A DNA stretch of 64,000 bases from Clostridiales bacterium (GCA_019423635.1 JAHZBA010000010.1:1-64000), one strand, 5' to 3'; shown: positions 8,811 to 16,589, counted from the first letter of the stretch. Notes: generated by a model from the letters alone, not told the origin. Numbers and translations: made by a program.

Positions 8811-9204
8811 AGCCGCCCTCCTCTCCGGCGCACTGCCGGCACCGGCCCGTCAGCACGGTCTGCCGGGGGTCGATGCAAAAATCGTGGGCCGCCGCCATGT
8901 GGCGGGTCAGCGCCTCCAGCTGGGCGCAGTCCAGGTGGACCACCCGGCCGCAGCCCTCGCACCGCAGCAGGCAGCACCCGCCCGCCGGGCGGTGGGGGCA
9001 GCGCTGGTACAGCGCCCCCGCCTCTGTGGGCACCCTGTGGACCAGTCCCTCCGCCGCCAGCCGCTCCAGCTGGCGGTAGACCGTGGCCAATCCCACGGAC
9101 TGGCCCTGCTGCCGCAGCCGTTCCGCCAGCTCCGACGCGCTCAGCGCCTCCTGCGTCTCCAGGCAGCGGAGCACCGCCCGGGACTGCTTTGTGATATACG
9201 CCAT
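8797..9204 (-). CDS. zur: Fur-family metalloregulator (Zur-like)
   Basis: 135 aa. N-terminal winged helix (ATVYRQLERLAAEGLV is the DNA-recognition part) and a C-terminal dimer domain with two structural CxxC pairs (CEGC near 91-94, CRQC near 123-126) and His/Cys-rich metal-site segments (CPHRP, HLDC, HDFC). Fur, Zur and PerR share this fold; first position in an operon with znuCB and a Fur-type box on its own promoter favour a zinc-responsive repressor. RBS GGAGGAG is 3-4 bases from ATG 9204. Confidence 0.88.
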   Translation of the reverse strand: MAYITKQSRAVLRCLETQEALSASELAERLRQQGQSVGLATVYRQLERLAAEGLVHRVPTEAGALYQRCPHRPAGGCCLLRCEGCGRVVHLDCAQLEALTRHMAAAHDFCIDPRQTVLTGRCRQCAGEEGGYGAP

Positions 9205-9222
9205 GAGCTCCTCCGGTTAATT

Positions 9223-9237
9223 TGAGAATGATTTTCA
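9223..9237 (-). promoter_or_regulatory. Fur/Zur box (7-1-7 dyad)
   Basis: TGAGAATGATTTTCA matches the 7-1-7 Fur-family consensus TGATAATnATTATCA with one mismatch per arm. It sits directly after the -10 box and so covers the likely transcription start, consistent with metal-dependent autorepression of zur-znuCB. Confidence 0.75.
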
Positions 9238-9238
9238 T

Positions 9239-9268
9239 ATTATATACAGGAACCCCCGAAAAAGTCAA
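9239..9268 (-). promoter_or_regulatory. promoter of zur-znuC-znuB
   Basis: Minus strand TTGACT (9263-9268), 18-base spacer, TATAAT (9239-9244), about 35 bases before ATG 9204. Confidence 0.8.
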
Positions 9269-9280
9269 GGGCCGGCTTTC

Positions 9281-9600
9281 GGCGGAGCGCGTCTCAGGGC
9301 GCATGTTCGTGAAACGCCGTGGTAGGGGCGATGTCCCCATCGCCCGTTTCTCCGGGAACGTCGGTCTTCCGGCAAACGGGGTGTTTCCGTCCAGCGAGGC
9401 GGGACAGAGCCCGCCCCCTACAGAAGCTCTGCGAAAGGGACGCTCCCCTTCCGGCGGGGCGTGTTTCAGGGCGCATGTTCGTGAAACGCCGTGGTAGGGG
9501 CGATGTCCTCATTGCCCGTTTCTCCGGGAACGTCGGTTTTCCGGCAAACAGGGCGGGACAGAGCCCGTCCCCTACAAAAACTCTGCAAAAGGGACACCCC
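9281..9600. repeat. two direct copies of a ~150-170-bp non-coding repeat
   Basis: The block starting GGCGGAGCGCGTCTCAGGGC at 9281 recurs at 9453 (GGCGGGGCGTGTTTCAGGGC), offset 172 bases. Each copy contains GGTAGGGGCGATGTCC...CATTGCCCG-type dyads and GCGGGACAGAGCCCG(C/T)CCCCTAC. No coding potential is evident; together with the next repeat it fills the 0.7-kb spacer up to the promoter at 9906. Confidence 0.75.
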
Positions 9601-9653
9601 CGCGGATATAGACGCATCCGAACGCACATTTTATAATGGCCCCTGAAAGCCCT

Positions 9654-9735
9654 GTAGGGGCGGCTATCAGCCGCCCGTCTCCCCGCGAGATCCGGATCTC
9701 CCTTCGGACGGGCGGTTGATCACCGCCCCTGCAAT
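9654..9735. repeat. GTAGGGGCGGnnATCAnCCGCCC repeat family, copy 1
   Basis: TGTAGGGGCGGCTATCAGCC-GCCCG followed by CCGGATCTCC and an inverted GACGGGCGGTTGATCACCGCCCCT arm. The same module occurs at 15583-15660, 26893-27200, 54478-54510 and 58811-58885. Each half is a hairpin and the halves pair with each other. Confidence 0.8.
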
Positions 9736-9905
9736 ATTTACCGCAAACACCGCAAAGCATAGGGAAACGGCCGATGGAAAATACCGCCCTTCGGCCGCTC
9801 CCCTTCCGGCCGGATTCTCCCCTGCAACAAGGCGCAGACGGACCGCCTCTTCTCCCGGACGCCGTGACGGGCTCCGGCAGTACAAAAGTCGTCTGTGCGG
9901 AGCGG

Positions 9906-9934
9906 TTGCAAACGGGGGGAAAACACGGTATAAT
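9906..9934 (+). promoter_or_regulatory. promoter of the nucleotidyltransferase gene
   Basis: TTGCAA (9906-9911), 17-base spacer, TATAAT (9929-9934), about 52 bases before ATG 9986. Confidence 0.7.
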
Positions 9935-9985
9935 GGAAAAAATTGCCGCGGCTCCGGCACGGCGGCAGAAACGGAGAAACAACAT

Positions 9986-10906
9986 ATGAACGCTTCGCTG
10001 GTCATTATGGCAGCAGGACTCGGAAGCCGCTACGGCGGGGACAAGCAGGTGGACGGCATCGGCCCCCACGGGGAGATCCTGATGGAATACGCCATTCACG
10101 ACGCCCTGCAGGCGGGCTTCCACCGGGTGGTCTTCATCATCAAGCCGGAGATGGAGGACATGGTGGAGCGCCTGTGCGGCGCCTATCTGCGGCGGCGGAC
10201 CGGGGCGGACGGCCGGGCGGTGGAGGTGGCCTATGCCTTCCAGGACTTCACCTCCCTGCCGGACTGGTATGCCCCGCCGCCGGAGCGGACCAAGCCCTTC
10301 GGCACGGTCCACGCCCTGCTGTGCGCCGAGGCGGCGGTCCGGGAGCCCTTCTGCGTCATCAACGCCGACGACTACTACGGCGCCGGGGCCTACCGGACCA
10401 TCCTCCGGGAGCTGGGCCGCCTGCCGGAGGCGGGCCGGGCGGTGATGATCGGATACCTCCTGAAAAACACCGCCAGCCTCTACGGCGCGGTGTCCCGGGG
10501 TGTCTGCACGGTGGAGCGGGGCGCCCTGCGCTCCATCCGGGAGACCAAGCGGATTCAGCTCTACCCCGACGGCACCCTGCGGGATCTGAACGCGGACCGC
10601 CCCCTGGCGCCGGACACGGTGGTGTCCATGAACTTCTGGGGCTTCATGCCCTCCATCTTCCCGGTGCTGCGGAGGTATTTTGAGGACTTCCTCCGCAGCG
10701 GCGCCGGGGCGGAGCTCCACTCGGAGTGCCTGCTGCCGGTGATGGTGGGGGATCTGCTGGAGCAAAACGCCCTGGAGGTCCTTGTCCGTCCCTCCGGCGA
10801 CCGCTGGTTCGGCATGACCTACCGGGAGGACCGGGAGATCGTGGCCGGGGAGCTGCAAAAGCTCCACAGGGCGGGGGCATACCCGGAGAGCCTGCGGGAA
10901 AGCTAG
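9986..10906 (+). CDS. nucleotidyltransferase (NDP-sugar pyrophosphorylase-like)
   Basis: 306 aa. Rossmann-like GT-A fold nucleotidyl transferase: N-terminal nucleotide-binding loop MAAGLGSRYGGDKQ (about 8-21) and a metal/substrate motif INADDYYG (about 122-129). Such enzymes join a sugar 1-phosphate (or choline phosphate) to an NTP for envelope polysaccharide synthesis; the substrate cannot be read from the sequence. ATG 9986 lies behind GGAG at about 10 bases and downstream of a clear promoter. Monocistronic: no close neighbour on this strand. Confidence 0.85.
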   Translation: MNASLVIMAAGLGSRYGGDKQVDGIGPHGEILMEYAIHDALQAGFHRVVFIIKPEMEDMVERLCGAYLRRRTGADGRAVEVAYAFQDFTSLPDWYAPPPERTKPFGTVHALLCAEAAVREPFCVINADDYYGAGAYRTILRELGRLPEAGRAVMIGYLLKNTASLYGAVSRGVCTVERGALRSIRETKRIQLYPDGTLRDLNADRPLAPDTVVSMNFWGFMPSIFPVLRRYFEDFLRSGAGAELHSECLLPVMVGDLLEQNALEVLVRPSGDRWFGMTYREDREIVAGELQKLHRAGAYPESLRES

Positions 10907-10997
10907 GCTCCTGCGGGCCGGGGCGTCCTGGTCCCGGCGGTTCCCCCGCCGCCCGCTCCCATCAAAGCGCGGAATCTCACCGGTTTCATCTCAGATG

Positions 10998-11215
10998 ACG
11001 GGCCGCCTGCACCTGGCAGGCGGCCTCAGCTTGTCGAAAATACATTTTCGACAAGCTGAGCGGGAGTTTCAGAACTTCAAAAAGTTCTGAAACTCCCTGA
11101 TTGAAATGGTGCGGGGAACCCCTCCTGGGTTTCCCGCACACACCCTTCCTTCCCGTCATCCGGGTCTCTACCTTTTTTACAGACTAAGGCCGCCTGCCAG
11201 GTGCAGGCGGCCCGT
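10998..11215. repeat. composite palindromic element with inverted terminal hairpins
   Basis: Contains four strong hairpins: GGCCGCCTGC/GCAGGCGGCC at 11001-11025, CTCAGCTTGTCGAAAA with a TACA loop (16-bp perfect stem, 11025-11060), GGGAGTTTCAGAACTT with a CAAA loop (16-bp perfect stem, 11062-11097), and the first hairpin again in inverted order at 11188-11212 followed by CGTTTT. The outer hairpins are inverted copies, so the whole is bounded by about 28-bp inverted repeats. Bases 11107-11159 recur inverted at 34942-34998. It probably also works as a terminator downstream of the nucleotidyltransferase gene. No gene. Confidence 0.75.
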
Positions 11216-11333
11216 TTTCCCGCGGAAAAAAATTGATAATATTTGTCATCAAATTTTAAACAAATTGTTCGACATTTTTCGACAAAAAGCGGCTATAATA
11301 GAATCCGAAAAAATGGCGGGCGGGGTGACTGGC

Positions 11334-12167
11334 ATGGCGGGAAAACGGGAGAGACGGACGGTGCGGCGCTGGCCGGGGACACTGATGGCCCTGGCGGCGG
11401 CGTGTCTGCTGCTGACCCTGGGCGGCCCCAGGGGCGCCGCCGTGGACTCCCCCCGCTCCCTTCCGCCGGACCGGACCGCCGCCCCTGCGCCGCCGGAGGA
11501 AGTGCCGGAGGAGGTGCCGGTTCCGGAGGCCCCGCTCCCCTGGAGCGCCCTGGTGCCGGAGAGCCCCGCGGCGGAGGATACATACTTTGCCGACGCCGTG
11601 TTCCTGGGGGACTCCCGGACCGACGGCTTCCGGCTCTACAGCGGCCTGGACGGCGGCACCTATCTCTGCGCCGTGGGCGCCACGGTGGAGTCCGTGTTCA
11701 CCAAGGAGGTGGACACACCCCAGGGCCGGATGCCCCTGCTGGACGCCCTGGCGCAGGTGGAGTGCGGCAAGATCTACGTGATGCTGGGGGTCAACGAGCT
11801 GGGCTGGCCGGGGACGGACCTCTTCCGCCAAAAGAGCGCGGACCTGATCCGCCGGCTCCAGGCCGATCACCCGGACGCCCTGATCCTGATTCAGGCCATT
11901 CTGCCGGTCAGCGCCCGGCAGGACGCCAAGGGCAGCTATGTGAACAACCGGCGGGTGGCCGATTACAACGCCGTCTGGCAGGAACTGGCGGAGGAGCTGG
12001 GGGTGTTTTACCTGGCGGTGGACGAGCCCCTCACCGGGGAGGACGGGTGCCTTCCGGCGGATCTGAACTTTGACGGGGTCCACCTGAATCCGGCGGGCTA
12101 CGCCATCTGGCTGGACTACCTGCGGACCCACACCCTCTCCGCCCTGGAGCTGGAGACCGCATCCTAG
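11334..12167 (+). CDS. SGNH/GDSL-type hydrolase, exported
   Basis: 277 aa from ATG 11334 (an ATG at 11313 is an alternative). A basic N terminus and one hydrophobic segment (about 12-35) indicate a signal peptide or anchor, then a Pro/Glu-rich linker and an SGNH domain: block I FLGDSRT with catalytic Ser (about 94), GVNELGW as block III (Asn about 153), and DGVHLNPAGY with the Asp/His pair (about 247/250). Such enzymes remove acyl groups from cell-wall polymers or glycans; the substrate is not identifiable. A TATAAT at 11294-11299 lies upstream with a poorly spaced -35. The stop codon TAG is part of the terminal repeat of the MITE that follows. Confidence 0.87.
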   Translation: MAGKRERRTVRRWPGTLMALAAACLLLTLGGPRGAAVDSPRSLPPDRTAAPAPPEEVPEEVPVPEAPLPWSALVPESPAAEDTYFADAVFLGDSRTDGFRLYSGLDGGTYLCAVGATVESVFTKEVDTPQGRMPLLDALAQVECGKIYVMLGVNELGWPGTDLFRQKSADLIRRLQADHPDALILIQAILPVSARQDAKGSYVNNRRVADYNAVWQELAEELGVFYLAVDEPLTGEDGCLPADLNFDGVHLNPAGYAIWLDYLRTHTLSALELETAS

Positions 12168-12382
12168 AGCAATTCTCGGAAATCATGAGAAAAAAGGAAG
12201 CGAGGACAGGGATTGCAGGGCAAGGCGGAGGACGCAGGCGGGCTGGCGCCCGTCAAGGACAACTGCGCAGCCGCTGGCGGCTCTGCCGCCTTGCGGATGC
12301 GGCGTCCCCCTTGCGGGGATAACGCAGCCATGCGATTCCTGGGCTGCTGAACTTTTCTCAGTATTTTTGAGAATTGCTCTAG
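12164..12382. mobile_element. 219-bp MITE-like element with terminal inverted repeats
   Basis: Ends are the perfect 14-bp inverted repeat CTAGAGCAATTCTC / GAGAATTGCTCTAG, extended inward by GAGAAAA / TTTTCTC at matching distance. The inside has G/C-rich dyads and no open frame. The terminal CTAG could include a TA target duplication as in IS630/Tc1-type elements (inference). A shorter related segment, inverted, is at 32112-32168. No transposase in the window. Confidence 0.8.
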
Positions 12383-12391
12383 CCCATTCAC

Positions 12392-12427
12392 CAAAAACCG
12401 GGAGGCCCCCAGGGCCTCCCGGTTTTT
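12392..12427. terminator. bidirectional terminator
   Basis: AAAAACCGGGAGGCCC...GGGCCTCCCGGTTTTT, a 13-16-bp stem with A run before and T run after. It lies between the SGNH gene plus MITE and the end of the DUF4173 gene, 10 bases from the stop of the latter. Confidence 0.85.
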
Positions 12428-12436
12428 CCGCGCCTC

Positions 12437-13969
12437 TCACGTGTTCCGGCCGGAGGCAAGGCAGGCGGACAGCGACCAGGTGCGCCAGTCGCCGCAGTCC
12501 CGCCGGGCACTCTCCCGCCGCTCAGACAGGAAGCGGAAGAGGGTGAGGCATCTTCCGCCGATCCGGAAGGTCTCCTGGCCGTCCAGCCGCTCCAGCAGGG
12601 TCAATGTGTCGTAGGACAGGCCATAGAGCAGATACCCCGCGTCCACCGTCTGACTCCGGCCGGAGAGATACCGCTCCACCTGATCCCTTGCCACCAGATA
12701 GTCCACCGGCACGCAGTTGAGGGCCAGCCACATGGCCAACGCCAGGGGGAAGGCCCGGCGGCAAAAGCCAAAGTCCGGGCGGAGGAGCTTCCCCAGGGCC
12801 GTCAGGAACAGCAGCGCCATCATCCCCATGCCCCAGTAGGTCAGACAGCGCTTGAAGCTCAGGCCGTAGGCGGAGACGTACAGCGTCATCCGCCAGGCCG
12901 CGGAGGCCAGCAGCACCAGGCTCTCCGCCGTCAGCAGCCCCGCCAGGACCCGCACCGCCCGCCACAGCGGCCCCTCCCGCCGCGCAAGGCTCAGCGCCGC
13001 CAGCATCACCGTGAGATTCAGCACCGTCACCCCCACCATCTGGAAAAAGCCGCTGCGGGCCCACTCGGCATAGGAGATCCCCCGCTGGGCCAGATATGCC
13101 TCCCCGCCGAAGAGCCCCGCGGACTGCACCGCCAGAAACAGCAGGTACAGCCCATCCAGTGCCGCCAGCACCAGGACAAAGGCCAGGGGCTCGGCGACGG
13201 GCGGGAGGTCCTTCCAGACCGTTTTCAGCGGCTCCGGCCGCCGGAGGGCATAGAGCAGGCTGAAGCAGAAGGGGGTCAGCCCCAGCCCCACCGCCAGCTG
13301 CCAGAAGGCCGTGGGGAGATGCGCCCAGATCCAGCGCCGCAGCTCCGCCGTGGCGGCGGCAAAGAGGGCGTCCGCCGAGGCCAGAACCGGCAGCAGCAGG
13401 CACACCAGCGCCACCGACCCGCCCAGGCCCAGGGCCAGCGCCAGGGTGCGGCGGACGCTCCGGGGCTGCTTTCCCGCCCGCAGCGCCGCCGGTCCGGCCC
13501 CCAGATTCCCGAACAGCCCCACCAGCAGCAGACACAGCCGCTCCCACAGCATGGCGGGCCGGTGCCAGGGGAGCCGCCCCGCCCCGGAGAGGGCCACGGC
13601 GTGCACCGGCAGCAACACCAGCAGCGCCAGGCAGTTCCACAGCCGGAAGAGTCCGTTGGACCCCAGGGCAAAGGTGACCGCCAGGAGGAGGTTTGCCACC
13701 AGCAGCACCTGGTTGGACCGCACCGCCAGCGGCGCGGCCCCCACGTAGGCCAGCAGCAGCACGTACCAGGCAAACACCGCCGCCGTCAGCCCGGCACAGG
13801 GGCCGTACCAGAGGAAGGTGTGCGCCAGCAGCACACAAAAGGCGGCTGTCCCCAGCAGAAACCGCCGGTCCCGGGGTCCTGCGTCATAGTGCCTTTCCAC
13901 GGGTTTTTGTACCGTCTGGGCAGGCTTCGCCCCACCCTCCGGCCGGAGGGCGTTTCCATTGGCATCCAT
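12437..13969 (-). CDS. DUF4173-type polytopic membrane protein
   Basis: 510 aa with a short polar N terminus (about 35 residues) followed by roughly ten to twelve hydrophobic segments. The region with YAEWARSGFFQ (about 300) is typical of the DUF4153/DUF4173 family of membrane proteins of unknown function. ATG 13969 is preceded by AAGGAG at 8 bases. It lies 95 bases behind the XRE regulator gene and is probably the last gene of the 15433-12437 operon; a terminator follows the stop. Molecular role unknown. Confidence 0.75.
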   Translation of the reverse strand: MDANGNALRPEGGAKPAQTVQKPVERHYDAGPRDRRFLLGTAAFCVLLAHTFLWYGPCAGLTAAVFAWYVLLLAYVGAAPLAVRSNQVLLVANLLLAVTFALGSNGLFRLWNCLALLVLLPVHAVALSGAGRLPWHRPAMLWERLCLLLVGLFGNLGAGPAALRAGKQPRSVRRTLALALGLGGSVALVCLLLPVLASADALFAAATAELRRWIWAHLPTAFWQLAVGLGLTPFCFSLLYALRRPEPLKTVWKDLPPVAEPLAFVLVLAALDGLYLLFLAVQSAGLFGGEAYLAQRGISYAEWARSGFFQMVGVTVLNLTVMLAALSLARREGPLWRAVRVLAGLLTAESLVLLASAAWRMTLYVSAYGLSFKRCLTYWGMGMMALLFLTALGKLLRPDFGFCRRAFPLALAMWLALNCVPVDYLVARDQVERYLSGRSQTVDAGYLLYGLSYDTLTLLERLDGQETFRIGGRCLTLFRFLSERRESARRDCGDWRTWSLSACLASGRNT

Positions 13970-14064
13970 CTGAACTTCTCCTTTTTCCTCTGTCCGCCCG
14001 CAGCGGACAGGTTATTCCGTCAAATCGCGTTCCCGCAGGCGGCCCCGCTCCCCGGTCCGCCCGT

Positions 14065-14295
14065 TCACCCGCCGTGTTCCCCGGCCTCCGGGGCGTCCGG
14101 CACAAACTCCAGCAGGTCCCCCGGCTGGCAGTCCAGGGCGGCGCAGATGGCCTCCAGGGTGGTAAACCGCACGGCCTTGGCCTTGTTGTTCTTCAAAACC
14201 GACAGGTTTGCCAGGGTGATGTCCACCCGCTCCGCCAGCTGGGAGAGGGTCATCTTCCGCCGCGCCATCATCACGTCCAGATTCACCACAATCAT
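14065..14295 (-). CDS. small XRE/Cro-type regulator (YozG-like)
   Basis: 76 aa, almost entirely one helix-turn-helix domain: MARRKMTLSQLAERVDI, recognition helix near NLSVLKNNKAKAVRF and CQPGDLLEF at the end, as in the YozG/HTH_26 group. These regulators are usually encoded next to DUF2975 membrane proteins, as here (10-base gap). It probably controls its own operon; an 8-10-bp palindrome with an ATCG/CGAT core upstream of the operon promoter is the candidate operator. Confidence 0.88.
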   Translation of the reverse strand: MIVVNLDVMMARRKMTLSQLAERVDITLANLSVLKNNKAKAVRFTTLEAICAALDCQPGDLLEFVPDAPEAGEHGG

Positions 14296-14305
14296 GGCGC
14301 CACCT

Positions 14306-14890
14306 CTATATGGTCAGGTCATTTTCCGCCTTCATCTCCGCCGCCTGGCGGAAGAGGGCGGACATGACCCGGCACAGCAGCCCCGCCATGGCAAACATGG
14401 GCACAAACAGGGCGTTGTAGCTGGCAAAGGGCAGCAGGGAGCCGTAGTAGCACACACTGAAGACCACCCGGGCCAGGGCCGCGGCGGCAATCAGGAAGCA
14501 GCACACCGCCGCCCGGTTCAGGCTGACGGCGTTCTCCATGGAAAAGGGCGTCCCGGCCGCGATGGTCCCCAGGACCCGCCGGGCCTGCCAGAGGATCACC
14601 GCCGTGCAGACCCCCGAGACCACCAGAAACAGCGTCAGCACCAGGGTGTGGACCTCCTGCCAGAAGTAAAACCAGGAGACCCAGCTGGCGGCGATTCCCG
14701 CCGCCACAATGTCGTCCTCACCGGGGTGGAGAAGTCCGGCCAGATACTCCTCCACACCCCCCAGCAGGCTGTGGCTGTCCATCAGTACCGCCACGGGGAC
14801 CAGATACACGATCACCACATTGCACACCAGGGCAAGCCCCACCAGCACCCGCAGCACCCGGGCGGTCTTTTGTACAGAGCCCTGTTTCAT
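14306..14890 (-). CDS. DUF2975 family membrane protein
   Basis: 194 aa with four hydrophobic segments (about 12-33, 65-90, 115-140, 155-180) and the conserved MENAVSLNRAAVCCF stretch that places it in DUF2975. ATG 14890 overlaps the stop of the upstream gene (ATGA) and has GGAGG at 7 bases; an ATG at 14896 is too close to that site. Coupled with the XRE gene behind it. Function unknown; the pair recurs widely in Firmicutes. Confidence 0.85.
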   Translation of the reverse strand: MKQGSVQKTARVLRVLVGLALVCNVVIVYLVPVAVLMDSHSLLGGVEEYLAGLLHPGEDDIVAAGIAASWVSWFYFWQEVHTLVLTLFLVVSGVCTAVILWQARRVLGTIAAGTPFSMENAVSLNRAAVCCFLIAAAALARVVFSVCYYGSLLPFASYNALFVPMFAMAGLLCRVMSALFRQAAEMKAENDLTI

Positions 14891-15243
14891 AGACATTCCT
14901 CCCAACACGTTTTCTTCCTTCTCTCCGCCGTCTCCCCCAGTGCCCGGTAAAGACGCCAGAGCAGCGCGGCGGTGCAGCTGCCGGCGGCCAGCAGCGCCAT
15001 GGTCAGCAGCCAGGTGCGGTCCGGCGCCGTCCAGGCCCAGGTCCAGCCCAGGGCCAGCACGATCAGCACCCGCAGGGGCAGCTCCAGGGGGTTCTCGTAG
15101 GGCGTCAGCCCAAGGAGCGCGCCGGGTCCCCCCGCCAGCACCAGCCCCGGCGTCAGCAGCAGGGCCAGCAGATTGCACGCCAGGGCGGCTCCCGTCAGTC
15201 TCCGCAGCCGCCGGGCGTTCCTGCGCACAAAGGCGGAGTTCAA
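14887..15243 (-). CDS. small membrane protein of the DUF2975 operon
   Basis: 118 aa beginning at TTG 15243 (GGGAAGGGGG upstream). Three to four hydrophobic segments. Its N terminus (RRLRRLTGAALACNLLALLL) resembles that of the DUF2975 protein encoded next (RVLRVLVGLALVCNVVIV), so the two are probably diverged paralogues. Stop overlaps the start of the DUF2975 gene. No known function. Confidence 0.75.
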   Translation of the reverse strand: MNSAFVRRNARRLRRLTGAALACNLLALLLTPGLVLAGGPGALLGLTPYENPLELPLRVLIVLALGWTWAWTAPDRTWLLTMALLAAGSCTAALLWRLYRALGETAERRKKTCWEECL

Positions 15244-15256
15244 CCCCCTTCCCCCC

Positions 15257-15433
15257 TTACATTCTCGTAATAAACTCCATCACCAGGGAGACACACAGCC
15301 CCGTCAGAAGAAAGATCCCCGCGGAGCAGAGCAGCATCCACCGATTCCGGGCCCGAATTCCCCGGACCAGCAGCACGGCGGCCAGGACCACCAGCAGAAA
15401 AACCGCCGGGGTAAACAGCCTGGTAAAGCTCAT
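15257..15433 (-). CDS. 58-aa two-helix membrane protein
   Basis: ATG 15433 with AAGGAGG at 8 bases and a good promoter 20-50 bases upstream; the stop is 13 bases before the next gene. Two hydrophobic stretches (about 6-22 and 30-50) separated by RARNR. First gene of the operon that ends with DUF4173. No family recognised. Confidence 0.75.
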   Translation of the reverse strand: MSFTRLFTPAVFLLVVLAAVLLVRGIRARNRWMLLCSAGIFLLTGLCVSLVMEFITRM

Positions 15434-15455
15434 GAACCCCACCTCCTTTTTCCAC

Positions 15456-15484
15456 ATCCTAGCACAGGAGATATTGATTGTCAA
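15456..15484 (-). promoter_or_regulatory. promoter of the DUF2975/XRE operon
   Basis: Minus strand TTGACA (15479-15484), 17-base spacer, TAGGAT (15456-15461), about 22 bases upstream of ATG 15433. Confidence 0.8.
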
Positions 15485-15487
15485 TGA

Positions 15488-15512
15488 AAATTTATCGTTT
15501 TTCGATAAATTT
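15488..15512. promoter_or_regulatory. palindrome upstream of -35, candidate XRE operator
   Basis: AAATTTATCG - TTTTT - CGATAAATTT, a perfect 10-bp inverted repeat starting 3 bases upstream of the -35 box. The placement suggests a regulator site for the XRE protein of the same operon. Confidence 0.6.
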
Positions 15513-15582
15513 GTGGGAGGGCCTGCACTCCCGCGCAGGTCCTTCCCCCTCGACCGCCCAGCTCCACGGGGTGCCGCACCCC

Positions 15583-15790
15583 CGTAGGGGCGGCTATCAG
15601 CCGCCCGTCCGAAGGGAACACCGGATCTCCCGGAGGACGGGCGGCAGATTGCCGCCCCTACGGGATTTTATACTGCGGCAGGCTGCCGCCCCTACAGGAT
15701 TTTGTGCCGCGGCACGTTGCCGCCCCCACGGGATTTTGTGCCGCGGCACGTTGCCGCCCCCACGGGATTTTGTGCCGCGGCAGACCGCCG
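15583..15790. repeat. GTAGGGGCGG repeat plus short tandem copies
   Basis: One copy of the GTAGGGGCGGCTATCAGCC family (15583-15660) followed by degenerate tandem units of about 37 bases containing GATTTTGTGCCGCGGCACGT and TGCCGCCCC (15660-15790). Non-coding. With the terminator and the MarR promoter it accounts for the 0.7-kb spacer 15434-16145. Confidence 0.75.
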
Positions 15791-15821
15791 CCTTTCCGGC
15801 ATCCCGCACCAGGACAAAAAA

Positions 15822-15861
15822 CAGGAAAGCGGACCGTCCTTCCGGACGGTCCGCTTTCCTG
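15822..15861. terminator. strong 18-bp hairpin, probable bidirectional terminator
   Basis: Perfect stem CAGGAAAGCGGACCGTCC with loop TTCC, A6 before and TTT after. It insulates the region upstream of the marR operon. Confidence 0.75.
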
Positions 15862-16049
15862 TTTGATATAGAGAAAGGAGAGGGAAAATGGTGTGTATCA
15901 CAAGCACGCCTGCTTGTTGACTGTATGATAACCGCCGAAGCGGGGAATGTCAACCGCCTCAGGTCAACCTTCATAATTTATTTACAAAAGCCCGGATTTT
16001 CCCGGAAATTCGTTCATAAATTGTTCAAAAAACGTCGGGATTTTACAGC

Positions 16050-16078
16050 TTGACTTCCAGAAAATTCTGTGCTATCCT
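16050..16078 (+). promoter_or_regulatory. promoter of the marR-ABC exporter operon
   Basis: TTGACT (16050-16055), 17-base spacer, TATCCT (16073-16078), about 67 bases before ATG 16146. Confidence 0.75.
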
Positions 16079-16092
16079 TTAGCCTGCTAATG

Positions 16093-16106
16093 TTTAGCGC
16101 ACTAAA
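16093..16106 (+). promoter_or_regulatory. candidate MarR operator
   Basis: TTTAG-CGCA-CTAAA dyad 14 bases after the -10 box, in the early transcribed region. It resembles the TTAG...CTAA half-sites of MarR/SlyA regulators, and the first gene encodes a MarR protein. Confidence 0.6.
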
Positions 16107-16145
16107 TATTCGATTCGGTTCAACGAACTGCAAGGGGGCATTGCA

Positions 16146-16589
16146 ATGTGCCAGGAATCTTCCCACCGTCTGGGACCCACTCTGGGATGGGCGGCCCGGC
16201 TGTCCAAGTGCGCCATGGACGCCAAAGTCTCCTCTTATGACGTGACGCCGGTCCAGGCCCGCACGCTGATGTATCTCCACCACCACGGGGGCCAGGTCCC
16301 CCAGCGGGAGCTCACGGAGTACATGCGGGCGAAGCCCTCCACCGCCAACGGCATCCTGGACCGGCTGGAGGAGAAGGGCATGGTGACCCGCTCCGTCAGC
16401 GGCGCGGATGCCCGGCGGCGGCTCATCACCCTGACGGACAAGGGCCGCCGGCAGCAGGCCCGCTTTGCCGAGAGCTTCCTGGCCATCGAGGAGGCCACCG
16501 TCCGGGGCTTCTCCCCGGAGGAGCGGGCGCTGCTGCTGCAGTTTCTGGACCGCATCATCTTGAATCTGAAGGAGGAACTGCGCCTATGA
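16146..16589 (+). CDS. MarR family transcriptional regulator
   Basis: 147 aa. Winged-helix MarR fold: VTPVQARTLMYLHHHGG, recognition helix KPSTANGILDRLEEKGMV and wing SGADARRRLITLTDKG (about 75-100). First gene of an operon with a two-subunit ABC exporter; the stop overlaps the next start. Such regulators repress exporter operons until a ligand binds; a TTTAG/CTAAA dyad near the promoter fits autorepression. AAGGGGG is 9 bases before ATG. Confidence 0.92.
   Translation: MCQESSHRLGPTLGWAARLSKCAMDAKVSSYDVTPVQARTLMYLHHHGGQVPQRELTEYMRAKPSTANGILDRLEEKGMVTRSVSGADARRRLITLTDKGRRQQARFAESFLAIEEATVRGFSPEERALLLQFLDRIILNLKEELRL

Noticed and set aside
9716..9985. 90-codon N-terminal extension of the nucleotidyltransferase
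   Set aside because: It starts in a repeat and crosses a promoter with consensus -35/-10; the family loop MAAGLGSRYGG begins just after ATG 9986.
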